Of a stretch of 64,000 nucleotides of DNA, positions 1 to 9,265 are shown piece after piece. Each line of letters begins with the position of its first letter. Within the stretch, counting starts at the first letter, position 1. The notes beneath the pieces were generated by a model. The model saw only the letters and a program-made list of their open reading frames with translations, was not told where the DNA came from and searched no databases. Made by a program: the position numbers and the translations under genes. Origin of the DNA: Bufo bufo (taxonomy: Eukaryota > Chordata > Amphibia > Anura > Bufonidae); contig NC_053394.1 in assembly GCF_905171765.1 (NCBI RefSeq), forward strand, positions 160,031,256 to 160,095,255. The letters are read 5' to 3'.

Positions 1-440
1 CATGATAAACAAGTTGGAGGAAGTCCCACTCCTACATGCGTGGAGTCATAATATGGAGATCACTGTCAGGAGTCTGATAGATAGCCCAATATATGTAAAT
101 AGTGATATTTGTCACTAAGAACTCTTACCGCTTGATGTCTTCTGGCGTGTCCTACTCACGTGTATACTCGGGCACAGTCCAGGAAGCGGAGAGTAGAGGC
201 CATTCTCAGAGACGCTGATTTCACGAGGTCAGGAGCGCTCCGCTGTGTAGCTTAGTGGGTGTGTCTCGTGACTCTGTAGGTCAGGTGATCTTGACAACCA
301 GATCAGATGGTCTGGTCAGGTGATCCACAGGTCCTATGCGTTATGGAGAACTGTGTAAGATTTCTTCTTTTGTGCGCACAATGTCTTTATACCTTAGGTC
401 CGGACCGGTGGCAAAAATGTAGAAGCCGCAGTTCGCTGGT

Positions 441-483
441 GGCTAGACGCGTTTCGAGGCTACTTGCCTCTTCCTCAGTAGCT
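441..483 (-). ncRNA. hammerhead ribozyme motif (type I-like) of PLE-A
   Basis: On the minus strand the core CTGAGGA (472-478) is followed by a 5-bp stem II (GAGGC/GCCTC, loop AAGTA), then GAAA (452-455), a tiny stem III from the self-complementary ACGCGT, and the GTC cleavage triplet (446-448). Stem I is GCTA (479-482) paired with TAGC (442-445). One extra A lies between the CTGANGA core and stem II, as in the PLE-B/C motifs in this window. Small-stem-III hammerheads are established in PLE pseudo-LTRs and process the transcript. Activity here is untested. Confidence 0.65.
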
Positions 484-673
484 CCGGAGCTGCGATCCTC
501 CGATCGTTTATATAGGGCTTCTTGATTGGGCTTCAGATAAAACAAGGATTAAATTCCATGTATGTAAAAAAATGGATTGGATTCCATATATAAGAAAAAA
601 TGGTATAGGTAAAAGTCCAATACAGACATAGTTAAAATAAGATAGAGTATAACTATAATATATAGACATATGA

Positions 674-722
674 CTATATATATATATATATATATAAAAA
701 ATAAATAAAAAATATATATAAA
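674..722. repeat. TA-rich simple repeat
   Basis: An alternating TA run is followed by A-rich degenerate TA sequence. It is a microsatellite within the PLE-A flank. Confidence 0.8.
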
Positions 723-1013
723 AACAAGGGTGGTATAAGGCTTCCATTACTACTATACAGATAACAAATATTCATCAATCATTCCCATCCTGTTGCGATT
801 TTATTGCGTTTTCTCTGCATTATTCTCTAATATATGTTTGTTCTTTTTTCTCTTTTTTTTCTCTTTTTTTCCCATTTGCTCTTATTTCTAGTAAATTCCA
901 CTGGATATTCAATCTATGGGTAGGATAGATGGAATTTTTGGGACCTGGGAGCATGGGGAGATCAGAGTGCTGGAAATGAAACAGCCGGACTCTGATGTCC
1001 CATCGGTCCCAGG

Positions 1014-1320
1014 TTACCAATTAGAGAAACCAAATACCTCTAGATTTGCATTAAGGCCCCTTGGAGCCAATGTACCAAATTCAAAAATCCTTCTCGATTC
1101 ATTACGGGACATACGCATAATGTGATTTTCTCCTCTCCAATTTGGTTGTACTCTTTCCAAAGCTATATAACGTAATGTACTCGGGTCTTGACCATGATGT
1201 GTCTTAAAGTGTCTCGATACAGTGTGTTTCTCATAGCCCTTACGTATATTGGCGATATGCTCTGAGATTCTTTTCTTCAGTGTTGTCTTCGTCCTCCCTA
1301 TATATTGTTTATCACATGTA
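1014..1320 (-). pseudogene. PLE-A GIY-YIG endonuclease, C-terminal fragment
   Basis: This is the C-terminal end of a Penelope-like retroelement polyprotein. It shows the GIY-YIG nuclease pattern (YIGRTKTTLKKRISEHI), a downstream HFKTHHGQD block, and the terminal RRIFEFGTLAPRGLN block, then a stop near 1014. The fragment ends abruptly at a TA where Tc1-A is inserted, and the matching upstream half resumes at 2916 in the same frame if one TA is removed. GIY-YIG domains nick target DNA during PLE retrotransposition. No RT domain is present anywhere in this copy, so it is a dead fragment. It resembles the PLE-B/C proteins at 10.5-24.4 kb but is clearly divergent from them. Confidence 0.8.
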
Positions 1321-2917
1321 CAAACCGAATTCCAAAAAAGTTGGGACACTATACAAATTGTGAATAAAAACTGAATGCAATGATGTGGAGGTGCCAACTT
1401 CTAATATTTTATTCAGAATAGAACATAAATCAGGGAACAAAAGTTTAAACTGAGAAAATGTACCATTTTAAGGGAAAAATATGTTGAATCAGAATTTCAA
1501 CTTGTCAACAAATCCCCAAAAAGTTGGGACAAGGCCATTTTCACCACTGTGTGGCATCTCCCCTTCTTCTTACAACACTCAACAGACGTCTGGGGACCGA
1601 GGAGACCAGTTTCTCAAGTTTAGAAATAGGAATGCTCTCCCATTCTTGTCTAATACAGGCCTCTAACTGTTTAATCGTCTTGGGCCTTCTTTGTTGCACC
1701 TTCCTCTTTATGATACGCCAAATGTTCTCTATAGGTGAAAGATCTGGACTGCAGACTGGCCATTTCAGTACCCGGATCCTTCTCCTATGCAGCCATGATG
1801 TTGTGATTGATGCAGAATGTGGTCTGGTATTATCTTGATGAAAAATGCAGGGTCTTCCCTGAAAGAGATGACGTCTGGATGGGAGCATATGTTGTTCTAG
1901 AACCTGAATATATTTTTCTGCATTGATGGTGCCTTTCCAGACATACAAGCTGCCCATGCCACACGCACTCATGCAACCCCATACCATCAGAGATGCAGGC
2001 TTCTGAACTGAGCGTTGATAACAACTTGGGTTGTCCTTGTCCTCTTTGGTCCGGATGACATGGCGTCCCAGATTTCCAAAAAGAACTTCGAATCGTGACT
2101 CGTCTGACCACAGAACAGTCTTCCATTTTGCCACACTCCATTTTAAATGATCCCTGGCCCAGTGAAAACGCCTGAGCTTGTGGATCTTGCTTAGAAATGG
2201 CTTCTTCTTTGCACTGTAGAGTTTCAGCTGGCAACGGCGGATGGCACGGTGGATTGTGTTCACTGACAATGGTTTCTGGAAGTATTCCTGAGCCCATTCT
2301 GTGATTTCCTTTACAGTAGCATTCCTGTTTGTGGTGCAGTGTCGTTTAAGGGCCCGGAGATCACGGGCATCCAGTATGGTTTTACGGCCTTGACCCTTAC
2401 GCACAGAGATTGTTCCAGATTCTCTGAACCTTCGGATGATGTTATGCACAGTTGATGATGATAGATGCAAAGTCTTTGCAATTTTTCGCTGGGTAACACC
2501 TTTCTGATATTGCTCCACTATCTTTCTGCGCAACATTGTGGGAATTGGTGATCCTCTACCCATCTTGGCTTCTGAGAGACACTGCCACTCTGAGAAGCTC
2601 TTTTTATACCCAATCATGTTGCCAATTGACCTAATTAGTGTTAATTGGTCTTCCAGCTCTTCGTTATGCTCAAATTTACTTTTTCCAGCCTCTTATTGCT
2701 ACTTGTCCCAACTTTTTGGGGATTTGTTGACACCGTGAAATTTTGAATCAACGTATTTTTCCTTTAAAATTATACATTTACTCGGATTAAACGTTTGAAT
2801 ATGTAATCTACGTTCTATTACAAATAAAATATTGACATTTGCCATCTCCACATGATTGCATTCAGTTTTTATTCACAATTTGTTTAGTGTCCCAACTTTT
2901 TTGGAATCCGGTTTGTA
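1319..2917 (-). mobile_element. Tc1/mariner transposon Tc1-A, complete, with TA target duplication
   Basis: The element proper is 1321-2915, flanked by TA at 1319-1320 and 2916-2917. Outer ends match as inverted repeats (CAAACCG.ATTCCAAAAAA). Similarity between arms continues for about 210 bp and ends in an inner copy of the AAAAAGTTGGGAC motif on both sides (around 1513 and 2705). This is the IR/DR layout with two transposase-binding direct repeats per arm known from Sleeping Beauty-type Tc1 elements. It carries one intact transposase frame and interrupts the PLE-A endonuclease. Confidence 0.92.
1541..2563 (-). CDS. Tc1-family transposase (DD34E), intact
   Basis: A nuclear cut-and-paste transposase that would bind the arms at 1321-1530 and 2700-2915. 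I prefer the start at MGRGSPIP (2561-2563). An in-frame upstream ATG at 2615-2617 adds 18 residues without family-like features and gives 358 residues in total. Counting from that upstream start, a paired-type helix-turn-helix DNA-binding region covers about residues 25-140. The catalytic triad is D172 (WSDESRF), D262 (HQDNTRPHS) and E297 (DLSPIENIW), with 34 residues between the second D and the E. The frame runs to its stop with no break, and length fits the family (about 340). Nothing seen is missing, so the copy may be functional. Confidence 0.92.
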   Translation of the reverse strand: MGRGSPIPTMLRRKIVEQYQKGVTQRKIAKTLHLSSSTVHNIIRRFRESGTISVRKGQGRKTILDARDLRALKRHCTTNRNATVKEITEWAQEYFQKPLSVNTIHRAIRRCQLKLYSAKKKPFLSKIHKLRRFHWARDHLKWSVAKWKTVLWSDESRFEVLFGNLGRHVIRTKEDKDNPSCYQRSVQKPASLMVWGCMSACGMGSLYVWKGTINAEKYIQVLEQHMLPSRRHLFQGRPCIFHQDNTRPHSASITTSWLHRRRIRVLKWPVCSPDLSPIENIWRIIKRKVQQRRPKTIKQLEACIRQEWESIPISKLEKLVSSVPRRLLSVVRRRGDATQW

Positions 2918-3480
2918 CATTGAAGTAAATAAATCACATCAGTGGTGTTACATGTGAGAAATTCCTTGATTTCCCATTTAAAGCTGTTACTCGTCAATAC
3001 AATCTGATCTATTTTTTTATGGTTGTTTGTGATTTTGCAATTAGAACAGCTGCCACATCTAAAAAACCCTTGTAAACCCGCCCATTTGGCTATGGTTCCT
3101 GAGTTGGCGTTCTTTTTGTATTTTATAGTTGGAGCTATTTTCAGCGCTAAAGAGGGGACTTTGGTGTAAGTCATCTCAGGGTAAATGGGTAAAAGAGGGC
3201 CAATTGTTTTATCTTCACGTAAAAGTTGCCAGTGAGTTTTCTTGTATTGGGAATTAAAGGGGAGGATGAGTCTAATTTTTTCTTCTCCAACTTCCGTCTG
3301 GCCTGTATTCATTTTTTCTTTGAAGAAGGAGGCTCTATCCATCGCTTTTACTTTATTTAAAGCATTTTGTAGTAAAATCGGCGGATATTGTTCCGCGTCA
3401 AAAAAAATTCTCATTTGTTCAGCCTCCTCTTCATTTGAGACGTCTAAATTGGCTAACTGGTATATTCGCTATTTTACTCT
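2918..3480 (-). pseudogene. PLE-A linker domain (region between RT and endonuclease)
   Basis: The minus-strand frame carries the PLE Cys-rich linker: CGSCSNCK, then TCNTTDVIYLLQC just before the GIY-YIG domain, and a PFNSQYKK block typical of the region after RT. The Tc1-A insertion follows directly. Upstream of about 3470 the frame meets a TAG. A second frame at about 3430-3600 looks protein-like (Ser/Lys-rich, ending FRRLK then stop) but does not resemble RT, so the element is 5'-truncated or rearranged. It is non-functional. Confidence 0.7.
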
Positions 3481-3918
3481 GGCAAATTTTAGTCACAGAA
3501 GTACTAGATAGCTTAATACAAGAAATTGCACATTTCATAACTTTAGGTGGTGCTTTTGATTTAAGTGAGCTGTCTCTATCACTCTTTACACACAAACAAG
3601 AGAGAGAGAGAGATAAAAAAAGGCCTGTTTAGTTTATTAAATATTGCAGATAAAAATATACAGTTGCTGTCCTATTGTCAGGGATATAAAGCAAAAGGCT
3701 TTATATAAAAGAAAGGAGCAAAGAAAAATTTCAATGGGTATTGATCCTCGAGGTGGACATATATAACAACTCAAAAAGAGTTTGATCGGTTAATTAATTA
3801 TATTGTGCAATCAGTAAAACAAGGTACAAGCGTTTATGCAAAAATATAAATGATTTATTATACACAATAATTTAAAATACAATCAAAGATTAATCAATGA
3901 AAAGTTTAATGATATGCA
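3481..3918. other. unassigned AT-rich spacer
   Basis: It holds a short GA run (3600-3614) and AT-rich sequence up to the Gypsy-1 insertion site. Sequence at 9266 and beyond is its natural continuation. I see no supported gene. Confidence 0.5.
3914..3918. other. Gypsy-1 target-site duplication ATGCA (left)
   Basis: ATGCA directly before the left LTR is repeated at 9261-9265 directly after the right LTR. A 5-bp TSD is normal for Ty3/Gypsy integrases. Confidence 0.9.
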
Positions 3919-4051
3919 TGTCATGGTCTTACCTTCTTGCTGTTCTCCTTCGTTTGACATGTGCTGGCGGCCATCTTGGTTTGTGGGTTTCTTGTAGCCT
4001 TCCACCCTGCGGCTCCTCCTTCCCACTGGGAGGAGCTGGATGCCTAGCTCA

Positions 4052-4060
4052 TATATATAG
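4052..4060 (+). promoter_or_regulatory. TATA box of Gypsy-1 LTR promoter
   Basis: TATATATAG lies 32 bp upstream of the self-primer sequence at 4084-4093. Normal Pol II spacing would put the mRNA 5' end at or just before that sequence. The same box is repeated in the right LTR. Confidence 0.7.
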
Positions 4061-4130
4061 GAGGTCTGTGGCTTCAGTTCCTTGCTTGGTCCTCTTGTGT
4101 ACACATGCTTCTAAGACTGCTGCTGCTTCT

Positions 4131-4304
4131 GGTTCCTGATCCTGGCTTCGTCTGACTACCCTGCTGGTTCCTGATCCTGGCTTCGTCTGACTACCCTGCT
4201 GGTTCCTGATCCTGGCTTCGTCTGACTACCCTGCTGGTTCCTGATCCTGGCTTCATCTGACTACCCTTCTGGTTCCTGACCTCTGGCTTCGCAAAGACTC
4301 TGCT
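4131..4304 (+). repeat. 35-bp tandem repeat in LTR (about 5 units)
   Basis: The unit begins GGTTCCTGATCCTGGCTTCG. Three full copies are nearly perfect, a fourth has CATCTG and CTTCT changes, and a fifth is partial. The array is repeated in the 3' LTR (8980-9153). It lies in the transcribed leader, before the gag start. Confidence 0.9.
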
Positions 4305-4350
4305 CGGTTTCACCATCCGTTTTGGACTTTTGCTTTACAACTTTATTTTC

Positions 4351-4356
4351 AATAAA
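4351..4356 (+). terminator. polyadenylation signal AATAAA in Gypsy-1 LTR
   Basis: AATAAA lies 55 bp before the LTR end. In the 3' LTR copy it would set the transcript 3' end and the R/U5 border. Confidence 0.75.
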
Positions 4357-4413
4357 GCCTTCTTATTTTCTCTTATCTCTTGTTGCACGTCTGGTTCATG
4401 GTTCCGTGACATT

Positions 4414-4423
4414 AGGACCAAGC
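4414..4423 (+). promoter_or_regulatory. self-priming primer-binding site of Gypsy-1
   Basis: The ten bases AGGACCAAGC are the exact reverse complement of GCTTGGTCCT at 4084-4093, the predicted first bases of the mRNA. There is no TGG start expected of a tRNA primer site. In Tf1 and the sushi group the mRNA 5' end anneals to such a site and primes reverse transcription. The gag start codon follows one base later. Confidence 0.72.
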
Positions 4424-4424
4424 C

Positions 4425-7400
4425 ATGAATTCTGACGGTACAGGGCCATCCTCGCTACCCACGCTGGTTGCCAGACTTGATCAGCAGGATCACCTGTTGG
4501 GTCGGTTCGCTGTGGCGTTGCAAACCCTGCTTGAACGCACGGCTCATTTCGCTCCCGTTGCCGATGGGTCGGTTGTCGCTCCTGGGCTCGCTCCTACTGC
4601 CGCTCCGGTTGTTGCGCCAGAGTCTACCCCGACACCTGTTGTTGCGCCTGCGGTGTTTCGGGGTATGACCGGTTCTGCCCCTCTTCCACAGCGCTTTGGG
4701 GGAGAGCCAACTCAGTGCCGAGGTTTCCTTAACCAGGTGGGCATTTATTTCGAGTTGCTGCCACATGCCTTTCCTACTGAGAGATCAAAGGTGGGCTTCT
4801 TGATCTCGCTGCTCTCGGACAAGGCCTTGGCCTGGGCCAGCCCTTTATGGGAGAACAACAATCCGGTGGTTGCCGAGTTTTCCGGTTTTGTTGCTTCTCT
4901 TCGGAAGGTATTCGATGTGCCGGCTCGTGCTGCCTCTGCTGCGAAGCTCCTTATGTCCATCAGACAGGGTTCACGATCCGTAGCTGAATACGCCATTGAG
5001 TTTCGTACCCTGGCAGCAGAGGTGGGCTGGAATAATGAGGCTCTGGTCGCTGCTTTCTCTCATGGTCTCTCGGATGCCTTGAAGGATGAGGTTGCAGCTA
5101 AGGACCTACCAGTTGAGCTTGAGTCTCTTATTTCATTCCTGATTTTGATTGACACCAGACTCAGGGAGAGACCTTCCTTTAAGGAGAACCTGCGGAGGTC
5201 TTCTAACAGATTGGTGCCTACGTTTGCTGTCCCACCCGTGCCTCCCTCTCCTCCCACGCCTCCTGGGGATGACTTGTCTGGGGGTGAACCCATGCAGCTG
5301 GGGTTTGCTCGCCTGTCCGAGGGGGAGAGGGCACTCCGGAGACGCGAGGGCCGATGCATGTACTGTGGTCTCGGTGGGCATTTTCGGTTGGCATGTCCGA
5401 ACCGTCCGGGAAAACGCTCGTACCTGAGATCCTGTCGGGGGCAGATCTTGGGTGGAGTCTCCTCGTCCCCGGTTTCCCGTGTTGACAAACCACTGATCAC
5501 TGTTGTCCTCTCCTGGGTCGGGGGCTCGGTGACGACCCAGGCGTTGGTGGACTCTGGTGCTGGTGGTTTGTTCATTGATAGTGGGTTCGCTGCCGCCAAT
5601 TCCATTCCTCTGCAGGCTCGAGGTTCCCCACTGGCTCTTGAGGCGATAGACGGCAGACCCCTTCTGCCGCCACACGTGACTCATGAGACCCTTCCAGTGG
5701 GGATAGCCATTGGTGCCGTTCACAGAGAGTCGGTCTGTCTCCAGGTTATTTCGTCTCCACACTACTCGGTGGTCTTGGGGTACCCCTGGCTCCAGAAGCA
5801 TAATCCGACTTTCGATTGGAGATCGGTCGAGATCCTCTCGTGGTCACCACAGTGTGGGGCTAGTTGCATCCATGGGCCTGTCAAGTTGCTGTGTACTTCC
5901 TCGGACTCTCTGTTGCCTCCTGAATACGAGGAGTACCGGGATGTATTCGATAAGGTGCGCGCGGTTGCCCTACCTCCGCACCGCCCATACGATTGTGCCA
6001 TAGAGTTACAATCTGGTGCCGTTCCTCCTCGTGGCAAAGTCTATCCACTGTCGGTAGCGGAGAATGAGGCCATGGAGGAGTACGTGAGGGAGGCGCTTTC
6101 ACGCGGACACATTCGCAAATCTTCGTCCCCGGCAGGGGCTGGATTTTTCTTTGTGAAAAAGAAGGGCGGTGAGTTGAGGCCTTGCATCGATTACAGGGGT
6201 CTCAATCGCATCACGATCAAGAACGCTTACCCGATACCCTTGATTTCCGAGCTGTTCGATCGCCTTAAAGGGGCCACGGTCTTTACCAAACTCGACCTGA
6301 GGGCGGCATATAACCTGGTAAGGATCAAGGCGGGCGATGAGTGGAAGACCGCGTTTAACACCAGGACCGGTCATTATGAATCCTTGGTTATGCCCTTTGG
6401 GTTGTGCAATGCGCCCGCAGTCTTTCAGGAATTCATCAACGATGTTTTCCGTGACCTGTTGCAACAGTGTGTGGTGGTCTATTTGGATGACATCTTGGTA
6501 TATTCTGAATCCATGGAGGTCCACATTCTGGATGTCAGACGAGTGTTGCAACGGTTACGAGAGAACAAGCTGTTCGGTAAGCTTGAGAAATGCGAATTTC
6601 ACCGATCCCAGGTAACCTTCTTAGGTTACATCATTTCCGCTGAGGGGTTCTCCATGGATCCTGAGAAGGTTTCGGCTGTCTTACAGTGGCCCCAGCCCAG
6701 TGGTCTTCGTTCCCTGCAGCGCTTTTTGGGCTTCGCCAATTATTATCGGAAGTTCATCAGGGACTTTTCCATACTGGCCAAGCCTCTCACGGATCTGACC
6801 AGGAAGGGCAGTAATTCCCAGGTCTGGCCGCTCGAGGCCATCCGAGCTTTTGAGGCCCTAAAGTCCGCCTTTGTGTCGGCACCGATTCTGTCGCATCCCA
6901 ACCCTGGGTTGCCCTTTGTCCTCGAGGTGGACGCGTCTGAGACGGGAGTAGGCGCCCTTCTGTCTCAGCGTAGAACACCAGAGGGTCCTCTGCTTCCTTG
7001 TGGGTTTTACTCCCGGAAACTGTCTTCCGCGGAGTGCAACTATCAGATTGGTGACAGGGAGTTATTGGCCATCGTGCAGGCCCTTAAAGAATGGAGGCAC
7101 TTGCTCGAGGGTTCGGTGGTTCCGGTTCTCATCCTGACGGACCACAAGAATCTGACCTACCTTTCTGAGGCCAAGAGATTGACACCACGTCAGGCCAGAT
7201 GGGCTCTGTTCTTGTCACGTTTTAATTACGTGGTCTCCTACCTACCCGGTTCCAAGAACATCAGGGCGGATGCCTTATCACGGCAGTACTCCGAGCTGTC
7301 CAGGGAGGAGTCGATTCCGACTTCGGTCATACCTCCGAATCAGATCCTGGCCGCCATTCGCACCAGCCTGACCTCTCCCCTGGGTCAGCAGATTTTGGCG

Positions 7401-8756
7401 GCTCAATCTGGTGCTCCCTCTGGGAGACCCAACGGCAGATGTTTTGTGCCTGAGGAGTTGCGCACTCGGTTGTTGCGTACCTACCATAACTCCAAGACCG
7501 CGGGGCATCCTGGAAAGAATCAGCTGTCCTGGGCTGTTTCACGTCTGTTCTGGTGGCCTTCCCTACGTTCCGACATCGCCGCATATGTAGCGGCATGCTC
7601 CGTTTGTGCCCAGAGTAAGTCCCCTCGGCACCTTCCGTTGGGCCTTCTGCAACCCATAGCCACCGGGGAGCGCCCATGGTCACACCTGGGGATGGATTTC
7701 ATTGTGGACCTCCCTGCATCCCGAGGCCATACGGTCATTCTCATGATTGTGGATCGGTTTTCCAAAATGTGCCACTGTGTTCCTCTCAAGAAGTTACCCT
7801 CTGCACAAGAGTTGGCCACGATTTTTGCCAGGGAGGTCTTCCGGTTGCACGGTTTGCCCAAGGAGATTGTGTCGGATCGGGGGAGTCAGTTTGTGTCCAG
7901 GTTCTGGCGCGCCTTTTGCTCCCAGTTGGGGATTCATCTCTCCTTCTCCTCGGCCTACCACCCTCAGTCCAATGGGGCCGCAGAACGATCCAATCAGGCC
8001 TTGGAGCAATTCCTTCGTTGCTATGTCTCCGACCACCAAGACAATTGGGTTGACCTCCTGCCTTGGGCTGAGTTTGCCAGGAACACGGCGGTGAACTCTT
8101 CCTCTGGGACGTCTCCCTTCATGGCCAATTATGGGTTCCAACCTGCCGTGTTACCGGAGGTATTCTCTCCCCAGGATATTCCGGCTGTGGAGGATCACCT
8201 TTCCGTCCTACGTGCTTCTTGGGTACAGATCCAGAGGTCCCTTGAGGTCTCTGCGCAGCGCCAGAGACTCCAGGCTGATCGCAGACGAGCGCCTGCTCCT
8301 TCCTACCAGGTCGGAGACCGTGTATGGTTGTCCACCCGCAACCTCAACCTTCGAGTGCCCACTCCCAAGCTGGCGCCTCGCTTTGTTGGTCCCTTCCGAG
8401 TGCTTCGCAGGGTAAACCCGGTAGCCTATGCCCTTGCGCTTCCTTCTGGCATGCGGATCTCCAATGTATTTCATGTCTCCCTGTTGAAGCCACTGGTGTG
8501 TAATCGTTTCACTTCCTCGGTTCCTCGGCCTCGTCCGGTCCAAGTGGGCAATCGTGAGGAATATGAGGTGAGCAATATCCTGGACTCACGCCTGGTCCGC
8601 GGTCGGTTGCAGTTTTTGGTCCATTGGCGTGGTTATGGTCCAGAGGAGCGTTCCTGGGTTCCCTCCGCAGATGTCCATGCTCCTGCCTTGCTCCGAGCCT
8701 TCCACGCACGCTTCCCTCAGAAACCGTTTTGTGCTCCGCGGAGGAGGGGCCCTTGA
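4425..8756 (+). CDS. chromovirus Gag-Pol polyprotein, intact single frame (1443 aa)
   Basis: The first ATG lies 13 bp beyond the 5' LTR. Residues 1-80 are Pro/Val-rich. A capsid-like retrotransposon Gag region covers about 90-250, and a CCHC zinc knuckle (CMYCGLGGHFRLAC) 311-324. The aspartic protease core ALVDSGAG starts near 373. Reverse transcriptase covers about 560-760, with the active site YLDD near 686-689. The RNase H core begins LEVDASETG near 832. Integrase has an HHCC-type zinc region from about 1021, then D (MDFIVDL, about 1090), D (VSDRGSQF, about 1150) and E (YHPQSNGAAERSN, about 1187). A chromodomain-like tail (VHWRGYGPEERSW) covers about 1379-1430 and may guide integration to particular chromatin. 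There is no stop or shift and no separate gag stop, so Gag:Pol ratio would need proteolysis or turnover. No envelope gene is present. Confidence 0.96.
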   Translation: MNSDGTGPSSLPTLVARLDQQDHLLGRFAVALQTLLERTAHFAPVADGSVVAPGLAPTAAPVVAPESTPTPVVAPAVFRGMTGSAPLPQRFGGEPTQCRGFLNQVGIYFELLPHAFPTERSKVGFLISLLSDKALAWASPLWENNNPVVAEFSGFVASLRKVFDVPARAASAAKLLMSIRQGSRSVAEYAIEFRTLAAEVGWNNEALVAAFSHGLSDALKDEVAAKDLPVELESLISFLILIDTRLRERPSFKENLRRSSNRLVPTFAVPPVPPSPPTPPGDDLSGGEPMQLGFARLSEGERALRRREGRCMYCGLGGHFRLACPNRPGKRSYLRSCRGQILGGVSSSPVSRVDKPLITVVLSWVGGSVTTQALVDSGAGGLFIDSGFAAANSIPLQARGSPLALEAIDGRPLLPPHVTHETLPVGIAIGAVHRESVCLQVISSPHYSVVLGYPWLQKHNPTFDWRSVEILSWSPQCGASCIHGPVKLLCTSSDSLLPPEYEEYRDVFDKVRAVALPPHRPYDCAIELQSGAVPPRGKVYPLSVAENEAMEEYVREALSRGHIRKSSSPAGAGFFFVKKKGGELRPCIDYRGLNRITIKNAYPIPLISELFDRLKGATVFTKLDLRAAYNLVRIKAGDEWKTAFNTRTGHYESLVMPFGLCNAPAVFQEFINDVFRDLLQQCVVVYLDDILVYSESMEVHILDVRRVLQRLRENKLFGKLEKCEFHRSQVTFLGYIISAEGFSMDPEKVSAVLQWPQPSGLRSLQRFLGFANYYRKFIRDFSILAKPLTDLTRKGSNSQVWPLEAIRAFEALKSAFVSAPILSHPNPGLPFVLEVDASETGVGALLSQRRTPEGPLLPCGFYSRKLSSAECNYQIGDRELLAIVQALKEWRHLLEGSVVPVLILTDHKNLTYLSEAKRLTPRQARWALFLSRFNYVVSYLPGSKNIRADALSRQYSELSREESIPTSVIPPNQILAAIRTSLTSPLGQQILAAQSGAPSGRPNGRCFVPEELRTRLLRTYHNSKTAGHPGKNQLSWAVSRLFWWPSLRSDIAAYVAACSVCAQSKSPRHLPLGLLQPIATGERPWSHLGMDFIVDLPASRGHTVILMIVDRFSKMCHCVPLKKLPSAQELATIFAREVFRLHGLPKEIVSDRGSQFVSRFWRAFCSQLGIHLSFSSAYHPQSNGAAERSNQALEQFLRCYVSDHQDNWVDLLPWAEFARNTAVNSSSGTSPFMANYGFQPAVLPEVFSPQDIPAVEDHLSVLRASWVQIQRSLEVSAQRQRLQADRRRAPAPSYQVGDRVWLSTRNLNLRVPTPKLAPRFVGPFRVLRRVNPVAYALALPSGMRISNVFHVSLLKPLVCNRFTSSVPRPRPVQVGNREEYEVSNILDSRLVRGRLQFLVHWRGYGPEERSWVPSADVHAPALLRAFHARFPQKPFCAPRRRGP

Positions 8757-8767
8757 GGGGGAGGTAC
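8756..8767 (+). other. polypurine tract of Gypsy-1
   Basis: The purine run AGGGGGAGG, then TAC, overlaps the gag-pol stop codon and abuts the 3' LTR. It is the expected plus-strand primer. Confidence 0.75.
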
Positions 8768-9260
8768 TGTCATGGTCTTACCTTCTTGCTGTTCTCCTTC
8801 GTTTGACATGTGCTGGCGGCCATCTTGGTTTGTGGGTTTCTTGTAGCCTTCCACCCTGCGGCTCCTCCTTCCCACTGGGAGGAGCTGGATGCCTAGCTCA
8901 TATATATAGGAGGTCTGTGGCTTCAGTTCCTTGCTTGGTCCTCTTGTGTACACATGCTTCTAAGACTGCTGCTGCTTCTGGTTCCTGATCCTGGCTTCGT
9001 CTGACTACCCTGCTGGTTCCTGATCCTGGCTTCGTCTGACTACCCTGCTGGTTCCTGATCCTGGCTTCGTCTGACTACCCTGCTGGTTCCTGATCCTGGC
9101 TTCATCTGACTACCCTTCTGGTTCCTGACCTCTGGCTTCGCAAAGACTCTGCTCGGTTTCACCATCCGTTTTGGACTTTTGCTTTACAACTTTATTTTCA
9201 ATAAAGCCTTCTTATTTTCTCTTATCTCTTGTTGCACGTCTGGTTCATGGTTCCGTGACA
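8768..9260 (+). repeat. Gypsy-1 3' LTR
   Basis: It has the same 493-bp length as the 5' LTR and I find no difference by eye. TSD ATGCA follows at 9261-9265. Confidence 0.95.
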
Positions 9261-9265
9261 ATGCA

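Larger units (their letters stand above)
1..1013 (-). repeat. PLE-A 3' flank / pseudo-LTR region (decayed)
   Basis: This lies downstream, on the minus strand, of the PLE-A endonuclease fragment and has no convincing coding frame. It contains a hammerhead-like motif at 441-483, a TA-rich stretch near 674-722 and pyrimidine runs around 840-875. PLE pseudo-LTRs are known to carry hammerhead ribozymes, so I infer this is the 3' untranslated and pseudo-LTR part of the same element. The outer boundary and any target duplication are not visible, and the element may continue past base 1. Confidence 0.5.
3919..4411 (+). repeat. Gypsy-1 5' LTR
   Basis: It runs TGTCATGG to CCGTGACA. A TATA box lies at 4052-4060, the inferred transcript start near 4082-4084, and AATAAA at 4351-4356. 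R therefore likely spans about 4084-4375 with a short U5. A 35-bp tandem repeat occupies part of R. Confidence 0.95.
3919..9260 (+). mobile_element. full-length Ty3/Gypsy chromovirus Gypsy-1 (Tf1/sushi type)
   Basis: Two 493-bp LTRs (3919-4411 and 8768-9260) start TGTCA, end TGACA and look identical by eye. A 5-bp TSD flanks the element. The internal region has a primer site 2 bp after the LTR, one continuous gag-pol frame with a C-terminal chromodomain, and a polypurine tract. Identical LTRs and an unbroken frame imply a recent insertion. A single fused gag-pol frame plus self-priming is the Tf1 arrangement; the domain order protease, RT, RNase H, integrase and chromodomain is that of chromoviruses. 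Confidence 0.96.

Noticed and set aside
8629..8988. Plus-strand frame crossing from gag-pol into the 3' LTR
   Set aside because: Different frame from gag-pol and partly LTR sequence; the same LTR piece gives an equivalent frame at 3897-4139.
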